A stretch of 39,666 nucleotides of DNA from Bacteroidota bacterium (GTDB lineage Bacteria > Bacteroidota > Bacteroidia > Chitinophagales > Chitinophagaceae), in contig JAEZJD010000032.1 in NCBI GenBank assembly GCA_023436425.1, positions 1 through 39,666 of the forward strand. The letters run 5' to 3'. Under the pieces are notes generated by a model. The model saw only the letters and a list, made by a program, of their open reading frames with translations. It was not told the DNA's origin and searched no databases. How positions within the stretch are numbered: the first letter of the stretch is position 1; every line of letters starts with the position of its first letter. Position numbers and translations under genes: made by a program. Below, piece by piece: positions 9,213 through 17,759 of the stretch.

Positions 9213-10403
9213 TCATTTCAAAGCAGCAATGCCGGGAAGTTCCTTGCCTTCGAAAAATTCGAGCATGGCGCCGCCGCCGGTGGAAACATAGCTCACACGA
9301 TCTGCCAAGCCAAACTGTTTGATCGCTGAAACGCTGTCGCCGCCGCCAACAAGAGAATATGCGCCATTATCTGTTGCTTCGGCTACCGCTTCGGCTACCG
9401 ATTTTGTGCCGTGTTGAAACTTCTCCATTTCAAAAACACCCATCGGTCCGTTCCAAAGTATAGTTTTGGAAGAAAGGATTACTTTTTTGAAGGTCTCGCA
9501 AGCCAACGCTCCAATGTCCAACGCCATCCAGTCATCAGGAATATTCGTACTCAACGATGATGAGATGTTAGCGTCTTCGGCAAACTTGTCGGCAATTATT
9601 GAGTCGTTAGGCAAGTGAATGCAAACACCTTTTGCCTCAGCTTTGGTCAAAAGATCTTTTGCCGTTTGCAGACGGTCTTCTTCGACGAGAGATTTACCTA
9701 TCTGCCCACCCATTGCTTTAAAGAAAGTGTAGGCCATGCCACCACCGATAATAATGTCGGTAGCACGTTCTAAAAGGTTTTCGATGATGAGGATTTTGTC
9801 AGACACCTTTGCGCCGCCAATAATTGCTGTGAAAGGCTTTTCGCTGCTGTGCAAAATCTTTTCGCCGCTGCTTACTTCCCCTTCCATCAACAATCCGAAC
9901 ATTTTGTTTTCGGGAGAAAAGAATTTAGCAATAACGGCTGTAGAAGCATGCGCTCTGTGGGCTGTACCAAAGGCATCGTTCACATAAACGTCGCCAAGAG
10001 AAGCAAGTTTTTTTGCAAAATCTTCGTCGCCTTTTTCTTCCTGTTTGTAAAACCGCAAGTTTTCGAGCAAGAGCACTTCACCGGATTTCAAATTCTTTGC
10101 TTTTTCCGCTGCTTCTTCGCCGATGCAGTCTGCTGCAAATTGCACTTGTGTGTCCAGCAATTCACTTACGTGCTTCACCAGATGCTTTAGAGAATACTTC
10201 TCTGTAGGACCTTCTTTGGGTCGCCCAAGGTGCGACATGAGGATTACACTGCCGCCGTCCGCAAGAATCTTTTTTATGGTAGGTATTGCTGCCCTTATGC
10301 GTGAATCGTCGGTAATGTTATACTCTTTGTCTAGAGGAACATTGAAGTCCACACGAATCAATGCTTTCTTGTCCTTGAAATTATAATCAGAAAACTTGCT
10401 CAT
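9213..10403 (-). CDS. pgk: Phosphoglycerate kinase
   Basis: This is the glycolytic and gluconeogenic enzyme interconverting 1,3-bisphosphoglycerate plus ADP with 3-phosphoglycerate plus ATP. The 396-residue length is standard. The substrate-binding signature RVDFNVPLD lies at residues 17-25, HLGRPK near 59-64, the FGTAHRAHAS segment near 144-153, and the nucleotide-binding GGGDSVSA near the C-terminus. It follows gapA on the same strand with 48 bases between them; that gap holds a terminator-like hairpin. Its stop codon directly abuts the GH16 stop on the other strand. Confidence 0.97.
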   Translation of the reverse strand: MSKFSDYNFKDKKALIRVDFNVPLDKEYNITDDSRIRAAIPTIKKILADGGSVILMSHLGRPKEGPTEKYSLKHLVKHVSELLDTQVQFAADCIGEEAAEKAKNLKSGEVLLLENLRFYKQEEKGDEDFAKKLASLGDVYVNDAFGTAHRAHASTAVIAKFFSPENKMFGLLMEGEVSSGEKILHSSEKPFTAIIGGAKVSDKILIIENLLERATDIIIGGGMAYTFFKAMGGQIGKSLVEEDRLQTAKDLLTKAEAKGVCIHLPNDSIIADKFAEDANISSSLSTNIPDDWMALDIGALACETFKKVILSSKTILWNGPMGVFEMEKFQHGTKSVAEAVAEATDNGAYSLVGGGDSVSAIKQFGLADRVSYVSTGGGAMLEFFEGKELPGIAALK

Positions 10404-10420
10404 GGTTAAAATTTTTGAAG

Positions 10421-10446
10421 AGAAAAAAAGCCGGTACTTACCGGCT
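10421..10446 (-). terminator. Intrinsic terminator-like hairpin between gapA and pgk
   Basis: Read on the minus strand, a 7-bp stem (AGCCGGT pairing with ACCGGCT, 10429-10435 with 10440-10446) closes a 4-base loop and is followed directly by seven T residues and then CT. It begins 6 bases after the gapA stop codon and ends about 18 bases before the pgk ATG. The structure is a textbook Rho-independent terminator, yet it leaves no room for a separate pgk promoter downstream. Confidence 0.8.
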
Positions 10447-10451
10447 CCGTT

Positions 10452-11465
10452 TTATTTTTTTATTAGCTTGGCGAAGTAATGCACAGTGCGAACGAGTTGA
10501 GAAACATAGCTCATTTCATTGTCGTACCAACTTACTGTTTTCACCAACTGAGTGTCACCAAGGGTCAACACTTTCGTTTGAGTGGCGTCGAATAATGAAC
10601 CGAAATGCATTCCTATAACATCACTACTCACGATTTCATCTTCTGTGTAGCCATAGCTTTCGTTCGCAGCTGCTTTCATCGCACCGTTTATCTCTTCTAC
10701 GCTTGTTTTTTTACCAAGAACAACCGTTAATTCTGTGAGGGAACCGGTTAACGTAGGGACACGCTGAGCGGTGCCATCAAGCTTTCCTTTGAGCGATGGC
10801 AACACCAATCCGATTGCTTTTGCAGCACCCGTGCTGTTTGGAACAATATTCTGCGCTGCTGCTCTTGCTCTTCTTAAATCACCTTTGGGGTGCGGAGCGT
10901 CTTGCGTATTCTGATCGTTCGTGTAGGCGTGAACGGTAGTCATCAACCCGGCAACAATGCCGAAACTGTCATCCAAAACTTTAGCCATTGGTGCCAGACA
11001 GTTGGTGGTACATGATGCACAGCTGATTATAGTTTCGCTGCCATCCAGTATGTCGTGGTTTACATTAAAGACAATCGTCTTCAAGTCTCCAGTTGCAGGG
11101 GCTGAGATTACAACTTTTTTTGCACCCGCCTGAAGGTGAGCTTCAGCTTTTGTTTTATCGGTGAAAAAACCTGTACACTCCAGCACCACATCTACATCAT
11201 TATCCTTCCACGGAATATCTGCAGGGTTTTTCTGCGCATAGATCTTTATTTCTTCACCATTAACGATGATGGAATTATCTGTTGCCTTTACTTCTTGTTC
11301 AAATCTGCCTTGCGCACTATCGTATTTCAACAGGTGAGCTAAGACTTTTGGACTGGTAAGATCATTAACTGCTACAACATCTATCCCTTCCATGTTGTAA
11401 ATCTGGCGGTAAACCAGACGGCCTATTCTGCCAAAGCCATTGATGGCAACTTTTACTGTACTCAT
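10452..11465 (-). CDS. gapA: Glyceraldehyde-3-phosphate dehydrogenase, type I
   Basis: It oxidises and phosphorylates glyceraldehyde-3-phosphate with NAD+ in glycolysis. It is 337 residues long. The NAD-binding start INGFGRIGR is at residues 8-16, the catalytic cysteine is C152 in SCASCTTNCLAP, and the C-terminal WYDNEMSY motif is intact. N34-D35 (VAVNDL) suggest NAD rather than NADP preference. It precedes pgk in the same direction, with the terminator-like hairpin between them. The upstream region 11466-11622 contains a 15-base perfect palindrome at 11535-11549 of unknown significance. Confidence 0.97.
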   Translation of the reverse strand: MSTVKVAINGFGRIGRLVYRQIYNMEGIDVVAVNDLTSPKVLAHLLKYDSAQGRFEQEVKATDNSIIVNGEEIKIYAQKNPADIPWKDNDVDVVLECTGFFTDKTKAEAHLQAGAKKVVISAPATGDLKTIVFNVNHDILDGSETIISCASCTTNCLAPMAKVLDDSFGIVAGLMTTVHAYTNDQNTQDAPHPKGDLRRARAAAQNIVPNSTGAAKAIGLVLPSLKGKLDGTAQRVPTLTGSLTELTVVLGKKTSVEEINGAMKAAANESYGYTEDEIVSSDVIGMHFGSLFDATQTKVLTLGDTQLVKTVSWYDNEMSYVSQLVRTVHYFAKLIKK

Positions 11466-11622
11466 TTCTTTTATTTTTTTTGCGGGGCGAAGTTACGCCT
11501 TTGACGAACAAAAGACATGATCTTGATCTGCCTGAAAATCAGTGATTTTACATTCTTTTTGAGGAGAAGATGACAGCGAGGAAGTTTTCGACTCCCTCTG
11601 AAACAACAGTGAGGAGAAGCAG

Positions 11623-12096
11623 TTAGTTCACGGCTTTGTTAGCGCAACTGCTGCTGGCAAACGCTTCGGGTTTGGCTTTGAAGGCAAAGCCCATCCCCAG
11701 GATGTACCCCATTGCTTCTTTTAAAGCATCGTTGCTTTTGAAGTTGGGATTGGTGTTAATGTCGGCATGTACTTCCATATCTACTTCATAAAAAGTAAAA
11801 AGATCGCACAATTCGTAGGCGATCTCTATGCTTTTAGCAACTTCAACCAACATTCTTTCCTTAATGGAATACTGCTGGCGGGTTCGTTCGTTGTGTATGA
11901 ACATAAACCCGCCACGACCTTCCCGGAGAAAGACGATAACAGTTGCGAATTCTGTCTCAGAACCCTTAACCTGGGAATCCGTGCCGATGCAAACTTTTAA
12001 GTGAAATCCTGCTTCCGATTCACGCTTTATTGCATTTTCAACAGCGTCGTAAATCGGGAGCTCCAGCGATTCACCATTGAACTTTCGCCATCGCAT
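11623..12096 (-). CDS. YkuK/DUF458-family protein, predicted RNase H-like fold
   Basis: This is a 157-residue cytoplasmic protein. The acidic motif CIGTDSQVKG near residues 36-45, together with D and E residues in YEVDMEVHADINTN, fits the RNase H-like active site proposed for the Bacillus YkuK family (DUF458); no enzymatic function is established to my knowledge. The C-terminal GYILGMGFAFKAKPEAFASSSCANK stretch also matches my recollection of the family. A longer TTG start at 12114 is possible, but it would put the first six codons inside the terminator hairpin of the upstream gene. The ATG at 12096, giving MRWRKFNGE, is therefore preferred. Confidence 0.85.
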   Translation of the reverse strand: MRWRKFNGESLELPIYDAVENAIKRESEAGFHLKVCIGTDSQVKGSETEFATVIVFLREGRGGFMFIHNERTRQQYSIKERMLVEVAKSIEIAYELCDLFTFYEVDMEVHADINTNPNFKSNDALKEAMGYILGMGFAFKAKPEAFASSSCANKAVN

Positions 12097-12131
12097 AAAA
12101 AAAGGTTTTCCCAATTTACGGAAAAACCTTA
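12097..12131 (-). terminator. Intrinsic terminator downstream of the metzincin gene
   Basis: On the minus strand, AAGGTTTTTCC (12130-12120) pairs with GGAAAACCTT (12111-12102) through about 10 pairs with one bulged base and an 8-base loop. A run of seven T residues follows and ends exactly at the ATG of the YkuK-like gene. It begins 35 bases after the metalloprotease stop codon at 12166. Confidence 0.75.
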
Positions 12132-12165
12132 GCTCGAAAAGAGTACGGATTGTAAAACTTGTTAA

Positions 12166-13758
12166 CTATTGTTTATAAAACTTCTCAGCGAATTTCTGCG
12201 AACCGAGCACATATTGAATAATGTAAATCCCACTTCCTGTTGCGGGTGCATTGATAGTATTTATTCCGGGCGAAAGACTTCCTTTTGTAATAGTTCGTCC
12301 ATTGAAATCATACACCGCGTATGTGCATGCCGCCGGACTGGTGACAGACATTGAATTTCCAACCATGTTGCCGACCAGATGCGGCCGAACTGTTAGTAGT
12401 TCGTTTTTCAAAGCAATAATGTTGGAGAAGTATTGCTTGCCGTCATCGAACTTAACCTTAAGCCGGTAGTAAATGGTACCGTTAACTTGTGGCGAATAGT
12501 CGTAACGTCTTGTTGCGTTCCCAACGCCGGTTATTGACTCAAACATTTTTCCATCGGTCGAAAATTCCACCATTTGTTCAATTATATTTTCATCTGCTAC
12601 AATCTCCCAGTTTAGTTTATGAACACCATTTTGTGTAATGCCGCTAAGCTCCAGCTTATGTAGCGGCAGAATAGCCGCAGCCGCATAAGTCGCGTTTAAA
12701 GCATACGAACCAAGACTGGCGTAATTGGGAGCATAAACATTTCCCATGCCTCTAACGCGTAGGAAGTAGTCGCCTTCATTTAGCGTAGTATCTATTGTTG
12801 CACTTAGAACATTCATCGGATTGTATGTAGCAATAACTGCTCCTGCACTATTTAATATTTCCACCTGCAAATCCAGATCGGAACCACTATTTCCGGACGC
12901 AACGCTGAAAGGCAAAGCGTCTACGTGTAACCTGCCCTTCACAGGAAGGCTGACTTTTAAAATATCAACGTCATTGTTTCTTTCTATTATGCCTGCAAGG
13001 GAAAATTTATTGTTATTGAAAGTGGCAGCTGTTGCGTTCGCAATTTCGTTGGCGTAATCATCCTCTCGATAGCCAAACCCGTTCATTTCACTTGTGATGA
13101 TGCCGAGATCGTCTTGAATGCTGGAACATCCTGTCGGGTCGGCGCCGTTGTTCCATAGCGTGAGGTTTTGTGAGTACCCGGCTCCCATGATCGGTGCCCA
13201 GCCGATTTCGCCGGCACCTTTTCCATAATTGTAATCAGCAATTTTTGTACAGTTGTTATCGTATGCTGCCTGATGGCGAAGCCCTAGTGTGTGTCCTGCT
13301 TCATGGGCTGTAGCTTCTGCCACATTCTTAGCATTAAAGTTTAACAGCGATGTGAAAACGAATGCCGGAGTATTATCGCCCCAGCTGAAGGAGTTTACAA
13401 ACGAAACACCACCTGCAGTTCCATACCATTCGTAAGATGTAGTCAGTATAATTCGAATTCGGCGATCAGTCGGTGCCGCATTGTATTTTTCCAGTTCCGT
13501 AGTCACATTGAGGTTGAAGGGGCGGTAATCTTCTGCCACGCGATTGAAAACTTCTGCAATTTGTGTGGCATTCATGCCAGACGGAGCACAGGTGACAGGT
13601 CCACCACTGTTCCAACTTGTTCCGTTAACATTTTGGCCGTCAAAGTCCAGGTAAATAACAGCAGATGCTGACGGATAGCTGTTAAGCACCGGAACCTGGG
13701 CAGAAACAAAAGAAGTGCAAATGATTGCACCAAAAAATAGGGTGTAGAGGTTTTTCAT
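12166..13758 (-). CDS. Secreted zinc metalloprotease (metzincin type) with PPC-like domain and T9SS-like C-terminal tail
   Basis: The 530-residue protein has a signal peptide (residues 1-20, cut near VSA-Q). The zinc site is HEAGHTLGLRH at 152-162, the full HExxHxxGxxH metzincin signature, with a Met-turn candidate APIMG at 188-192. Two short acidic motifs (YLDFDGQ near 36-42 and YREDDYAN) often flank this kind of catalytic domain in secreted Bacteroidota proteases. A beta-sandwich resembling a pre-peptidase C-terminal domain (ILKVSLP to YFLRVRGMGN) follows. The last 80 residues (TITKGSLSPG, GIYIIQYVLG, KFYKQ) look like a type A T9SS sorting signal. It is 45 bases downstream of the small secreted protein gene and ends with a terminator at 12097-12131. 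Substrate unknown. Confidence 0.9.
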   Translation of the reverse strand: MKNLYTLFFGAIICTSFVSAQVPVLNSYPSASAVIYLDFDGQNVNGTSWNSGGPVTCAPSGMNATQIAEVFNRVAEDYRPFNLNVTTELEKYNAAPTDRRIRIILTTSYEWYGTAGGVSFVNSFSWGDNTPAFVFTSLLNFNAKNVAEATAHEAGHTLGLRHQAAYDNNCTKIADYNYGKGAGEIGWAPIMGAGYSQNLTLWNNGADPTGCSSIQDDLGIITSEMNGFGYREDDYANEIANATAATFNNNKFSLAGIIERNNDVDILKVSLPVKGRLHVDALPFSVASGNSGSDLDLQVEILNSAGAVIATYNPMNVLSATIDTTLNEGDYFLRVRGMGNVYAPNYASLGSYALNATYAAAAILPLHKLELSGITQNGVHKLNWEIVADENIIEQMVEFSTDGKMFESITGVGNATRRYDYSPQVNGTIYYRLKVKFDDGKQYFSNIIALKNELLTVRPHLVGNMVGNSMSVTSPAACTYAVYDFNGRTITKGSLSPGINTINAPATGSGIYIIQYVLGSQKFAEKFYKQ

Positions 13759-13803
13759 GTCTCTTACGGATTAATGTTTTCAAAGGATATTCAGACGTTG
13801 TAC

Positions 13804-14271
13804 TTACTCACTAATAAGGTCGTACAAACCTTTTTTTATCAGAACGTATTGCGTGTTCTCTTTCACGATTTCCAGAGCATCACCATTGTTTCTGTTGTAA
13901 ATTCTCCCAATGAACGAGAAGGAACCATCCCGTTTTGTTGTGCGTGTGAATGTGAGAATTGCATTGTCTCTGTTTGCCAATCGAACAACGACTGTTTTAA
14001 CAGAAGCGTCATTTGCATCTGACTTGGAAACAACTTTGCCGATGATGTGAAAGTTCTTTGCCGCAGTCGTGTTCACTGCAGTTCCAACCGGTAGATCAAG
14101 AAGACTTTCCAAACTTGCCGTTTTCAGAGGCATTTTGTCTGGTAAGTCGGTAAAGATTTTTCTTTTGTTGTAGTTAGGCTCGTTGAAAAGTTGGCGTTGA
14201 TCCTGTGCGGAAGATTGCAGAAACGAACATGCAATCACAAGCAACAGGGCTGAGGATTTCAGGCATTTCAT
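13804..14271 (-). CDS. Small secreted protein of unknown function
   Basis: I do not recognise a family. The product has about 155 residues from the chosen ATG (14271), which gives a compact signal peptide MKCLKSSALLLVIACSFLQSSAQ. In-frame ATGs at 14295 and 14304 would add 8 or 11 residues and cannot be excluded. The mature part contains LPVGTAVNTTAAKNFHIIGKV, then a strand-rich region (VVVRLANRDNAILTFTRTTKRDGSFSFIGRIYN) suggesting a small beta-barrel or sandwich. It is transcribed just ahead of the metzincin gene with 45 bases between them, so it may be an accessory or propeptide-like partner. That role is inferred from position only. Confidence 0.8.
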   Translation of the reverse strand: MKCLKSSALLLVIACSFLQSSAQDQRQLFNEPNYNKRKIFTDLPDKMPLKTASLESLLDLPVGTAVNTTAAKNFHIIGKVVSKSDANDASVKTVVVRLANRDNAILTFTRTTKRDGSFSFIGRIYNRNNGDALEIVKENTQYVLIKKGLYDLISE

Positions 14272-14432
14272 AGAGGTTCGGTTTAGGTCTTTCATCAGAA
14301 GCATGGATTAAGTGCTTCTTTTTGGTACGCTACACAATGATTGCAATAAAATTTTTCATTTCATAGCAAATCGCAATCTTTCATGGAAAGTCTGGTAAAA
14401 GTTCTTCGTTCCTGTCGTGGATCTACGAAGTA

Positions 14433-14801
14433 TCAGTACTGATTTGTGGCGAGCATCACCAATGTGCATGCAATCACAGGCTCGATGTTCTTCTCTTTCG
14501 CTTTTTTGATTAGCTCAGCGTTTTCCGTTCCCGGATTGAAGATGATCCGTTTCGGCTGAAGATCTAAAATATAATCGTAGTATTCTGTCTGATTAGTTGG
14601 ATTTAAATACAAGGTAACAGTGTCGACGTCTTGTTCTTGAACACGATTCTTGCTGATTTCCACACCTGCAACATTGCCGATTCTTTTACCGACTGCAACC
14701 ACAGGATGTCCGTGCGCTCTAAGCTTATCAATTGCCAAATAGCTGTAGCGGGAAGGATTTGCAGATGCGCCAAGGACCAATGTTTTTTTTTGTTTAGCCA
14801 T
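14433..14801 (-). CDS. CoA-binding domain protein (YccU-like)
   Basis: This is a single Rossmann-type CoA-binding domain of 122 residues. LVLGASANPSRYSYLAIDKLRAHG near the start and IFNPGTENAEL near residue 96 match the CoA_binding_2 family (E. coli YccU), whose physiological role is unclear. The ATG at 14801 is chosen because AAAGAAAGG lies a few bases upstream; a longer start at 14828 would add nine residues. It lies 30 bases downstream of the FAD oxidoreductase and could be the last gene of the polyketide operon. Confidence 0.88.
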   Translation of the reverse strand: MAKQKKTLVLGASANPSRYSYLAIDKLRAHGHPVVAVGKRIGNVAGVEISKNRVQEQDVDTVTLYLNPTNQTEYYDYILDLQPKRIIFNPGTENAELIKKAKEKNIEPVIACTLVMLATNQY

Positions 14802-14831
14802 AACCTTTCTTTGGTAATCAAAGTACATGCC

Positions 14832-15974
14832 TCAAAACGGTTTGCCATGTGTCATTTTGATCAATGGTTTTGCCAAAAACGGAAGTAGCTTAAATGTGCT
14901 GACAAACAGGTTACTTAGCATGTTTCTTCCAAAAAATTTTTGCACCATTCTGCCGGTTTGCAACCGGCGGGCAAAGTTTTTTCTCCATTCTGCCGCGTAC
15001 CTATTTTCCAGTTGCTGAGGTGTTATTTCTCCGCCAAAAAGTTTAGAAACGAGCTCCGCACAAATCTTACCCGTATGAAGCGCAATGCTCATCCCGTTAC
15101 CGCAAAGCGGAGTTATCATTCCTGCAGCATCCCCCAGCATTAAAACGCCATTTTCAACCTGTGTTTTGCCGTTGAAGTTGATTTGTGAAATCGTCACTGG
15201 AAAATCTTTTAATATAGACATCGTAGAGAACAGCGTTGCCAGATGAACATTCCTGCAAAGAATCTCTTTTTCCAGCCGTTGAATGTCGTTGCCACATCTT
15301 TTCAGATTGTGTGCTGTCGTCATGTAACAAAGGCAAAATTTTTCATCTTCAATTTTCGAAATTCCACAGTAGCCATTTTCGAAATTATGCAAGCCAATGA
15401 TATTCGCATCCCATTCTGCTTGCACGTGATATTTAATGCCGACGTAATTATCCAGTTGCTGATCTGCATGAAAACTTCGTTTCCACTTCACATCTAAATT
15501 GCTTCGCTTTCCATACGCAGCACAACAAACTTTTGCCGCAACCGAACCGTTCCCTTTTTCTTTTGATGTAAATGCCACGACGAATGTATTCGCCTTCTTG
15601 ACGTCATCAACTTTGGTATTTTCTAAAATATGCACTCCACTACTAGTAGCGATTTGGCTTAGGTGATGATCTAAACTGTGCCGACTTATTCCAAACCCAC
15701 CCAACGGCAACTTTGTTGTGAAACTCTTGGCATTAGGTGCAGTAAGAACCAGATGTTCGATCCGCGGCAAGTCCATTTTTGTCAGGGGCACACCCAAGGC
15801 TTCTAAAAAGCTCCAGCTTTCCATGCTCACGTATTCACCACATACTTTGTGGAAAGGATACTTTTCTTTTTCCAAAACAACAACAGAATGGCCTGCTTTA
15901 GACAATAGAATTGCAGCAGAAAGACCTGAAAGTCCACCGCCGATAATGGCCACGTCGTAGTGTTTTTCAATCAT
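14832..15974 (-). CDS. FAD-dependent oxidoreductase (geranylgeranyl reductase / flavin monooxygenase superfamily)
   Basis: The 380-residue protein has the FAD-binding GGGLSG motif at residues 12-17 and the second FAD motif GDAAG at 281-285, followed by PLCGNGMSIALHTG. The VCGEYVS segment at 44-50 after the first Rossmann unit is typical of geranylgeranyl-reductase-like flavoproteins. Members either reduce isoprenoid double bonds or hydroxylate aromatic rings, and sequence alone does not decide between them. The ATG overlaps the end of the methyltransferase gene by 8 bases, so it belongs to the type III PKS operon. A ring hydroxylase making a quinone or hydroquinone from the polyketide product is a reasonable inference, as is reduction of a prenyl chain. 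Confidence 0.9.
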   Translation of the reverse strand: MIEKHYDVAIIGGGLSGLSAAILLSKAGHSVVVLEKEKYPFHKVCGEYVSMESWSFLEALGVPLTKMDLPRIEHLVLTAPNAKSFTTKLPLGGFGISRHSLDHHLSQIATSSGVHILENTKVDDVKKANTFVVAFTSKEKGNGSVAAKVCCAAYGKRSNLDVKWKRSFHADQQLDNYVGIKYHVQAEWDANIIGLHNFENGYCGISKIEDEKFCLCYMTTAHNLKRCGNDIQRLEKEILCRNVHLATLFSTMSILKDFPVTISQINFNGKTQVENGVLMLGDAAGMITPLCGNGMSIALHTGKICAELVSKLFGGEITPQQLENRYAAEWRKNFARRLQTGRMVQKFFGRNMLSNLFVSTFKLLPFLAKPLIKMTHGKPF

Positions 15975-16677
15975 GTGAAGGACACGTTATCAGCCATCTA
16001 AAAGCCCAGCGCCAACTGCAGCTGTAATTTGTTATCTCAGCTTGATCTAGTAAGTTAATCCATTCTTTCCTCGTAAAACCTCTCAGCACCGAAATAGGCG
16101 CATCATTTTTTACGAGGTAACTTCTTGAAAAAATCGACGTCAAGAACTTAATGGAGTAAAATGCAATTGGGTGCCGATGCAAGTCATTAATGAAAAATCC
16201 AAGTGAAGAATTCGTCTTCATCCACTGCAGCATGTACACAAGCTCCTCATCCGTGAAATGGTGACAAAATAGTGAACAGAAAATTATATCCGGCTTGCTG
16301 CGGAACGTTACATTCTTAAAATCAGAATATATAAAATTAATCTCAGAATTTCTTTGTTGTTGCTGTGCAAATACGACACATTCAGGATTGATATCTATAC
16401 CTGTTAGCGATACAGGCAACTGGATGTGCTGCGCCCAATTTTTAATAGCGTGCAAATTGTCGCCGCCGCCGCAGCCGATTTCGACAATATCAAAAGTTTT
16501 GTTGAGAGAATTCGTCGTCTGAATTAATGCTACAATTCCATCCAGTGTGATGTCGTGTCCACCCAGGTGTTTGTTGATAAAACCTAACTCTTTCATATTC
16601 CTTTTAATGTCATTGAAAGGAATATCAGTTCTGTCGAGGAGTTCTTTTTGATATGAACGGTTCCTGAACGAAGGCAT
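15967..16677 (-). CDS. Class I SAM-dependent methyltransferase
   Basis: The 236-residue product contains the SAM-binding motif I VEIGCGGGD at residues 65-73, an acidic motif II (LTGIDINPECV) and the post-motif DIIFCSLFCHHF. The start overlaps the PKS stop by one base (TAATG) and the end overlaps the FAD oxidoreductase start by 8 bases. In known type III PKS operons the methyltransferase typically O- or C-methylates the resorcinol, pyrone or quinol ring, so ring methylation is the likely job here. The acceptor is not determinable from the sequence. Confidence 0.9.
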   Translation of the reverse strand: MPSFRNRSYQKELLDRTDIPFNDIKRNMKELGFINKHLGGHDITLDGIVALIQTTNSLNKTFDIVEIGCGGGDNLHAIKNWAQHIQLPVSLTGIDINPECVVFAQQQQRNSEINFIYSDFKNVTFRSKPDIIFCSLFCHHFTDEELVYMLQWMKTNSSLGFFINDLHRHPIAFYSIKFLTSIFSRSYLVKNDAPISVLRGFTRKEWINLLDQAEITNYSCSWRWAFRWLITCPSHD

Positions 16678-17759
16678 TAGTTATGTGCGGTGAAAGTTTC
16701 AATAGTAAGGCCCGGGCCGAAAGCAGCGGCAAACAACTTTTTTATTTTTTCGTTTTGATGCAAAATATTTTTCAGCACGAAAAAAATTGATGCCGATGAT
16801 GTGTTACCGACATTGCGTAGCACTTCGTACGATGGGCTCAATTGTCCATTTGTAAAGTTCAGCGACTTGTGCACTGCATCCAAAATTCGCTTGCCTCCCG
16901 GATGAATGCACCAGTGAGACACATCAGGCACGGAACACTTATCCTGCTGCAACGCTTTTGCGGCAACTTCAGCAAAATCTTCTTCAATCAATTCGGGAAC
17001 ATAGCTGCTCAACGTCATTAAAAATCCGTTCGATGAAAGCTCCCAGGCCATGTCGCGACGCCCCTTCGATACAACGTTGCTGAAAAAGCTGTCCAAACGC
17101 AAACCCTGACCGGTTTTCGAATCTCCCGTTATCAGAACGGCAGCAGAGCCATCACCAAATAACAGCGAAGACGTGATATTGTCAGCACTGGATTCTTTTT
17201 GAAAATGTATCGTGCAGAGTTCAGTACAAACAATCAGCACCTTTGCTTTCGAATCGGATTTGCAAAACGCATCGGCGATTTTTAATGCATGAATACCTGC
17301 ATAACAACCCATAAAATTGACCGAGGTGCGAAAAATATCTTTGTTCAAATCCAAAAGTTCCAAAAGCTGCAGATCTAAACCAGGGGCACTCATGCCGGTA
17401 CAGCTAACTGTGATCAGGTGTGTGATTTCATCAGTTCGATGCGTGTGACCGAGACAATCCCTTACTGCATCTACGGAAAGAAGCGGTGCTTGTTTCTGAT
17501 ACACCGAAATGCGCTGTTCCAATGTTGGGAACGGCTCCAAACCTTCGGATTGCGGGTAAAATTTCCATTCGTGCACCGGTTTGCTGTAATCACTAATTAC
17601 TGAATACCGGGCTTCAATTCCACTTTGATGATAAAGGAATTTAAGCTTTCTTTTTTCTACGTCATTCGACGAGTAAATACACTGCATGAACTGCAGAATA
17701 TCATCTTGCTTGTGACAGTAAGCCGGAACCGCGGTGCCTATCGAAACGATTTTGCTCAA
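16677..17759 (-). CDS. Type III polyketide synthase (chalcone/stilbene synthase family)
   Basis: This homodimeric ketosynthase extends an acyl-CoA starter with malonyl-CoA and cyclises the chain without an acyl carrier protein. It is 360 residues long. The catalytic triad is complete: C120 in VSCTGMSAPG, H286 in CIHPGG and N319 in RNVGNTSSA. The C-terminal loop reads AFGPGL (346-351), a one-residue change from the canonical GFGPG. MGCYAG at 150-155 and GDGSAAVL at 202-209 are also typical. It overlaps the UbiA-like gene by 4 bases (ATGA) and the methyltransferase by one, so the operon is translationally coupled. Starter and product (alkylresorcinol, alkylpyrone or a small phenol) cannot be told from sequence. 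Confidence 0.95.
   Translation of the reverse strand: MSKIVSIGTAVPAYCHKQDDILQFMQCIYSSNDVEKRKLKFLYHQSGIEARYSVISDYSKPVHEWKFYPQSEGLEPFPTLEQRISVYQKQAPLLSVDAVRDCLGHTHRTDEITHLITVSCTGMSAPGLDLQLLELLDLNKDIFRTSVNFMGCYAGIHALKIADAFCKSDSKAKVLIVCTELCTIHFQKESSADNITSSLLFGDGSAAVLITGDSKTGQGLRLDSFFSNVVSKGRRDMAWELSSNGFLMTLSSYVPELIEEDFAEVAAKALQQDKCSVPDVSHWCIHPGGKRILDAVHKSLNFTNGQLSPSYEVLRNVGNTSSASIFFVLKNILHQNEKIKKLFAAAFGPGLTIETFTAHN

Noticed and set aside
11535..11549. A 15-base perfect palindrome (AAAATCA, G, TGATTTT) upstream of gapA as an operator.
   Set aside because: One A/T-rich copy without a second site or a recognised regulator motif; chance is a fair explanation.
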